Source: CAINVV01 sp964528535
GTDB taxonomy: Bacteria > Bacteroidota > Bacteroidia > Bacteroidales > Prolixibacteraceae
Direction: 5' to 3'
Length of the DNA stretch: 62,267 nt
NCBI GenBank assembly: GCA_964528535.1
Contig: CAZGSQ010000008.1
Coordinates: 1-62,267 of the forward strand
A program made the position numbers and the translations under genes. Positions 62,222 through 62,267 of this stretch are shown in pieces (the first letter of the stretch is position 1; each line of letters begins with the position of its first letter). Under the pieces are notes generated by a model. That model saw nothing but the letters and a program-made list of their open reading frames with translations, did not search any database and was not told the DNA's origin.

Positions 62222-62267
62222 AGATCGGAAGAGCGTCGTGTAGGGAAAGAGTGTTCAGAGCCGTGTA
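62222..62267. other. Illumina TruSeq adapter with i5 index (artefact)
   Basis: From 62222 the sequence is agatcggaagagcgtcgtgt and continues through 62254 as the standard TruSeq read-through adapter. It is followed by an 8-base block, tcagagcc (62255-62262), which is the reverse complement of i5 index D504 as I remember it, and then gtgta, the start of the next adapter segment. These 46 bases are not genomic and should be trimmed. Confidence 0.97.

Overview
The window is a contig end from a member of the Bacteroidota. The evidence is two proteins with type IX secretion (CHU_C, type B) sorting domains, SprB-type repeats, a GSCFA protein, an S46 dipeptidyl-peptidase, a GT35/GH57/GT4/debranching glycogen operon of the Bacteroidetes type, few Shine-Dalgarno sequences, and several promoter boxes fitting the Bacteroidetes TAnnTTTG consensus. 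The genus cannot be read from the sequence. A free-living or sediment/gut Bacteroidales or Marinilabiliales-like organism would fit. I see no rRNA, tRNA, CRISPR array or transposase.

Layout. 1-834 is AT-rich and non-coding. 0.8-11.6 kb is mostly housekeeping: leuS-gltX (minus), gdhA, tatD, a four-helix-bundle gene enclosed by a perfect 40-bp inverted repeat (an IVS-like element), ansA, aspS and tadA. 11.9-21.9 kb is the accessory core. Two three-gene cassettes of secreted proteins face each other tail to tail. Each has (1) a modular Ig/SprB-type protein, (2) a ~350-residue protein of a family I do not recognise, and (3) a protein ending in a CHU_C sorting domain. The cassettes are paralogous gene for gene and meet at 15220/15229. 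22.5-32.1 kb holds an orphan efflux adaptor, kbl, an S46 peptidase, rnhA, waaA and the B12-dependent reductase nrdJ. 32.2-36.3 kb is a minus-strand operon of tsaB, two glycosyltransferases and a methyltransferase. A LytTR response regulator follows at 36.5 kb.

37.2-44.6 kb is a glycogen operon on the minus strand: debranching enzyme, GT4 glycogen synthase, GH57 amylase, GT35 phosphorylase. 44.7-50.1 kb holds a GSCFA protein, an alpha/beta hydrolase, queG, an SRPBCC protein and a GH106-like lipoprotein. 50.2-55.9 kb is a complete SUF iron-sulfur operon in the order sufB-C-D-S-E-sufT. thiL follows, and then an ABC-type MacAB-like export operon (ATPase, two FtsX-type permeases, adaptor, and the first 24 codons of a likely outer-membrane factor). 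The last 46 bases are not biological: they are an Illumina TruSeq adapter with an i5 index.

The best candidate for an undescribed system is the mirrored pair of three-gene secreted cassettes. Only the third protein of each carries a recognisable T9SS signal. The second protein shares an N-terminal domain with the third, and the first proteins share a C-terminal domain with each other. This suggests a multi-component cell-surface or extracellular assembly that has been duplicated and diverged. That is an inference from sequence comparison by eye.
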